Source: Hahella sp. HN01 (lineage in GTDB: Bacteria; Pseudomonadota; Gammaproteobacteria; Pseudomonadales; Oleiphilaceae). From it: a DNA stretch of 64,000 nt. Positions 62,098 to 64,000 of this stretch are shown piece by piece. The position numbers and the translations under genes are program-made. Under the pieces are notes generated by a model. The model saw nothing but the letters and a program-made list of their open reading frames with translations, had not been told where the DNA came from and searched no databases. The stretch is taken from positions 154,010-218,009 of the forward strand of contig NZ_JAHMIN010000005.1 of the NCBI RefSeq assembly GCF_018986435.1. Reading direction: 5' to 3'. Position 1 is the stretch's first letter, and each line of letters opens with the position of its first letter.

Positions 62098-63596
62098 GCA
62101 CTCCGCAGTATTTGGAAACCACCCAGGGCGATGCGCTGATCACCACTCGCGAACGTATGAGTTTCGCGAAACTCCGTCAGGAGGCGGATGCGCTTGTCAT
62201 CCGTCTGAAAAGCTACTCGATTCGTCGTGTGGGCATCCTGGGCGACAATGACGTCGCCTGGATTGTCGCCGATCTGGCCGCCATCCGCGCGGGCGCTCTG
62301 TGCGCGCCGCTTCCCCCGACGCTCAGCGATGAGCAGTTACGTCATGCCATCCGCCAGGCGGGCCTCGAAGCGGTTATCTGCTTTGACTCCGCCAGTGTGC
62401 GTTTACGCAAGTTGTGGCCGGAAAGCCGTCTATTGCAGGTCGGTGGCCATCAGCTGGCTTTGACTGGTTTATACAGCGATCCCATGGCGGACGTGGACCG
62501 GATCGCTTTTCATGTGAATGACGAGAACGTGCTGCGTGGCGTATGCCTGAACCGTCAGACGCTGGACGCCGTGACCGCGTCGGTGTGCGCCAGCGCCAAG
62601 CTCACCGCGCAAGATCGCCATTTTTGCCTGTTGCCGCTGACCTCGTTGGCGGAGCGGGTGGCCGGAACCGGCGCCGCCCTGGCGGCGGGCGCGGCGACGA
62701 TCATGCTTCCCGCCGAACAGTGTGGATTTGGCGCCGCCGTCTTTAATCCGGCGGAACTCTATCGCAGTCTGGTGGATTATCGCGCCTCCACCCTGCTGAT
62801 CACCCCGGAACTATTAAAACCCCTGCTCAGTTATATGCAGTCCCGTTCTCTGACTCTGGAGACCATGCGCCATGTGACCCTGATAGGCGCTCCCGCCTCC
62901 AGGCGTCTGATCAATGCGGCGCGGCGTCAGGGCGCGCCGGTATATGCGGGGTACTGCTTGAACGAAGCTGGCTCGATGGTGTGTTTGAGTACGCCCAAGG
63001 CGTATAAGCCAGGCTCTGTGGGAAAACCTTTACCGCACGCGCGAGTGCGTATCAGTGAAGAGGGAGAAGTCATGGTGGGCGGGGCGCTGAGCCTCGGTTA
63101 CCTGGGCGGCGAGCCGCGTCGCCCCAATGCACAATGGAACAGCGGAGACCTGGGATATATGGACAACGAAGGATTTTTATTTATACGCGGGCGCAAAAAA
63201 GATGTGCTGGTGACCGCTGAGGGACGCAGAATCTCCCCGGACTGGATCGAAGCGGAGCTGACCGGAGACCCACAGATCCGGCAGGCGGCGGTATTCGGCG
63301 CGGGAAAGTCTAATCTGGTGGCGGTGGTCGTAGCGGAAGACGCGGACGAGCTGACCGCCATTGTGGAAAGGGTAAACCGTCGTTTGCCGGAGTTCGCGCA
63401 GATCAAGGCGGTGGTTGGCGCAACCCAGGCGTTCAACGTAGCCAATGGATTGCTGCATTCGTCGGGACGTAAAAATCGCGAGGCCATCCAGCAAACTTAT
63501 CAAGAAGATATTGACGCGGTGTATGAGTTGCTCGAAGCCACCAAACGCATGGCCTCGCCGAAGGAGGACAGCAAGGCAGGGGAGGCGCTGTCTTGA
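62094..63596 (+). CDS. AMP-dependent synthetase/ligase (ANL superfamily)
   Basis: 500 residues. N-terminal RMSFAKLRQEADAL and AIRAGALCAPLPPTLSDEQL, core A5-like YAGYCLNEAGSMVCLSTP, A7/A8-like WNSGDLGYMDNEGFLFIRGRKKDVLVTAEGRRISPDWIEAEL, and a C-terminal lysine in ANGLLHSSGRKNREAI. It lacks a long TSGTTGxPK loop, so it is a diverged acyl-adenylate-forming enzyme. The product acyl group and acceptor are unknown. Translation is coupled to the small upstream ORF. Confidence 0.9.
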   Translation: MSTPQYLETTQGDALITTRERMSFAKLRQEADALVIRLKSYSIRRVGILGDNDVAWIVADLAAIRAGALCAPLPPTLSDEQLRHAIRQAGLEAVICFDSASVRLRKLWPESRLLQVGGHQLALTGLYSDPMADVDRIAFHVNDENVLRGVCLNRQTLDAVTASVCASAKLTAQDRHFCLLPLTSLAERVAGTGAALAAGAATIMLPAEQCGFGAAVFNPAELYRSLVDYRASTLLITPELLKPLLSYMQSRSLTLETMRHVTLIGAPASRRLINAARRQGAPVYAGYCLNEAGSMVCLSTPKAYKPGSVGKPLPHARVRISEEGEVMVGGALSLGYLGGEPRRPNAQWNSGDLGYMDNEGFLFIRGRKKDVLVTAEGRRISPDWIEAELTGDPQIRQAAVFGAGKSNLVAVVVAEDADELTAIVERVNRRLPEFAQIKAVVGATQAFNVANGLLHSSGRKNREAIQQTYQEDIDAVYELLEATKRMASPKEDSKAGEALS

Positions 63597-64000
63597 TCCC
63601 GTTTCCCGAATATGAAAAGTATGACGCCATTGGACTGGCGGAGCTGGCGCGCTCTGGAGAGATGAGCCCCGACGAATTGCTGGAGGCGGCGATCGCTCGC
63701 ATTGAGTCCCGCAACCCGTTGGTGAACGCGGTGATCAACAAACTCTATGATCAGGCCAGAGCGCAACTTGACCAGTTGCACCCGCAACAGCCTCTGTATG
63801 GCGCGCCGTTTTTGCTGCAGGACCTGAATGCGGAAGTGCGCAAGACGCCAACGTCCGCCGGCTCACGTCTGTTCTGCTCGCGCCCGGTATTTCATGACTG
63901 TGAACTGGTGCAGCGGTATCGACGCGCAGGGTTGGTGATCGCCGGCAAGACTAATACAGCGGAGTTGGGACTGGCGGTGACGACAGAGCCGCAACTCTTT
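63593..64000 (+). CDS. Amidase signature enzyme (partial, C-terminus off window)
   Basis: The TTG at 63593 overlaps the ligase stop (TTGA) and follows GGGGAGG at seven bases. The visible 136 residues match the N-terminal part of the amidase signature family: AIGLAELARSGEMSPDELLEAAIARIESRN, NAVINKLYDQA, YGAPFLLQDLN and AGLVIAGKTNTAELG (the catalytic Lys region precedes in LLQDLN context). The Ser-cis-Ser-Lys motif lies mostly beyond the window. Ligase plus amidase suggests making or breaking an amide. Confidence 0.88.
   Translation, partial: MIPFPEYEKYDAIGLAELARSGEMSPDELLEAAIARIESRNPLVNAVINKLYDQARAQLDQLHPQQPLYGAPFLLQDLNAEVRKTPTSAGSRLFCSRPVFHDCELVQRYRRAGLVIAGKTNTAELGLAVTTEPQLF

Overview
This window looks like chromosomal DNA of a marine gammaproteobacterium close to Hahella. 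The reasons are the moderately high GC, the intact GlrK-QseG-GlrR locus, queE/queC, NDH-2, PEP-CTERM proteins and many secreted multidomain proteins. The genus is inferred from gene content only. No tRNA, rRNA, CRISPR array or classical insertion sequence was found. Both ends cut through genes: a GGDEF/EAL protein on the left and an amidase on the right.

Left part (1-6.4 kb): a polyamine-type binding protein is transcribed into a membrane GGDEF/EAL enzyme, an arrangement like NspS-MbaA of Vibrio. Next comes a compact Nudix / polynucleotide-kinase-like / Thg1-like cassette, probably for RNA end repair. After it lies a cluster of short palindromic repeats: an array of 91-bp tandem repeats, then inverted copies that directly flank a small stand-alone GIY-YIG nuclease gene. 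I consider that unit (about 5705-6103) the best candidate for an undescribed system, a minimal repeat-plus-nuclease mobile unit.

6.4-29 kb is rich in exported proteins: a PKD-like protein and a vWA protein next to a CadC-like TPR regulator; a purple-acid-phosphatase-like enzyme ending in a dockerin, followed by a cohesin-like PEP-CTERM protein (a possible binding pair) and a HupE/UreJ-type protein; a group with a zinc-ribbon protein, an FGE-fold lipoprotein lacking the catalytic cysteines and an unknown hydrophobic protein; and a zinc metallopeptidase with a remarkable Asp/Gly and Cys-Pro-Pro-Trp repeat tail. Small regulators, transporters, a PQQ-type sugar dehydrogenase and an EF-hand protein follow.

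29-36 kb holds the GlrK-QseG-GlrR two-component locus, a TauE exporter, TerC and an Ap4A phosphorylase. At 36-40 kb a cytosine methyltransferase and Vsr are followed by an AT-richer pair that looks like a lipase-type toxin and its immunity partner. 40-50 kb is mostly housekeeping: asparaginase, esterase, a molybdopterin oxidoreductase, queuosine genes and two paralogous DEDD exonucleases.

50-57 kb carries a LysR-controlled catabolic cluster (ACAD10/11-type acyl-CoA dehydrogenase, separate APH-like kinase, two SDRs, a histidine phosphatase and nearby a GST), likely for hydroxy-acid or unusual acyl-CoA breakdown. A PEP-CTERM gene with a well-spaced sigma-54 promoter, YqhA and NDH-2 follow. The right end has a LysR regulator and an operon of a 36-residue coupled ORF, an AMP-dependent ligase and an amidase.
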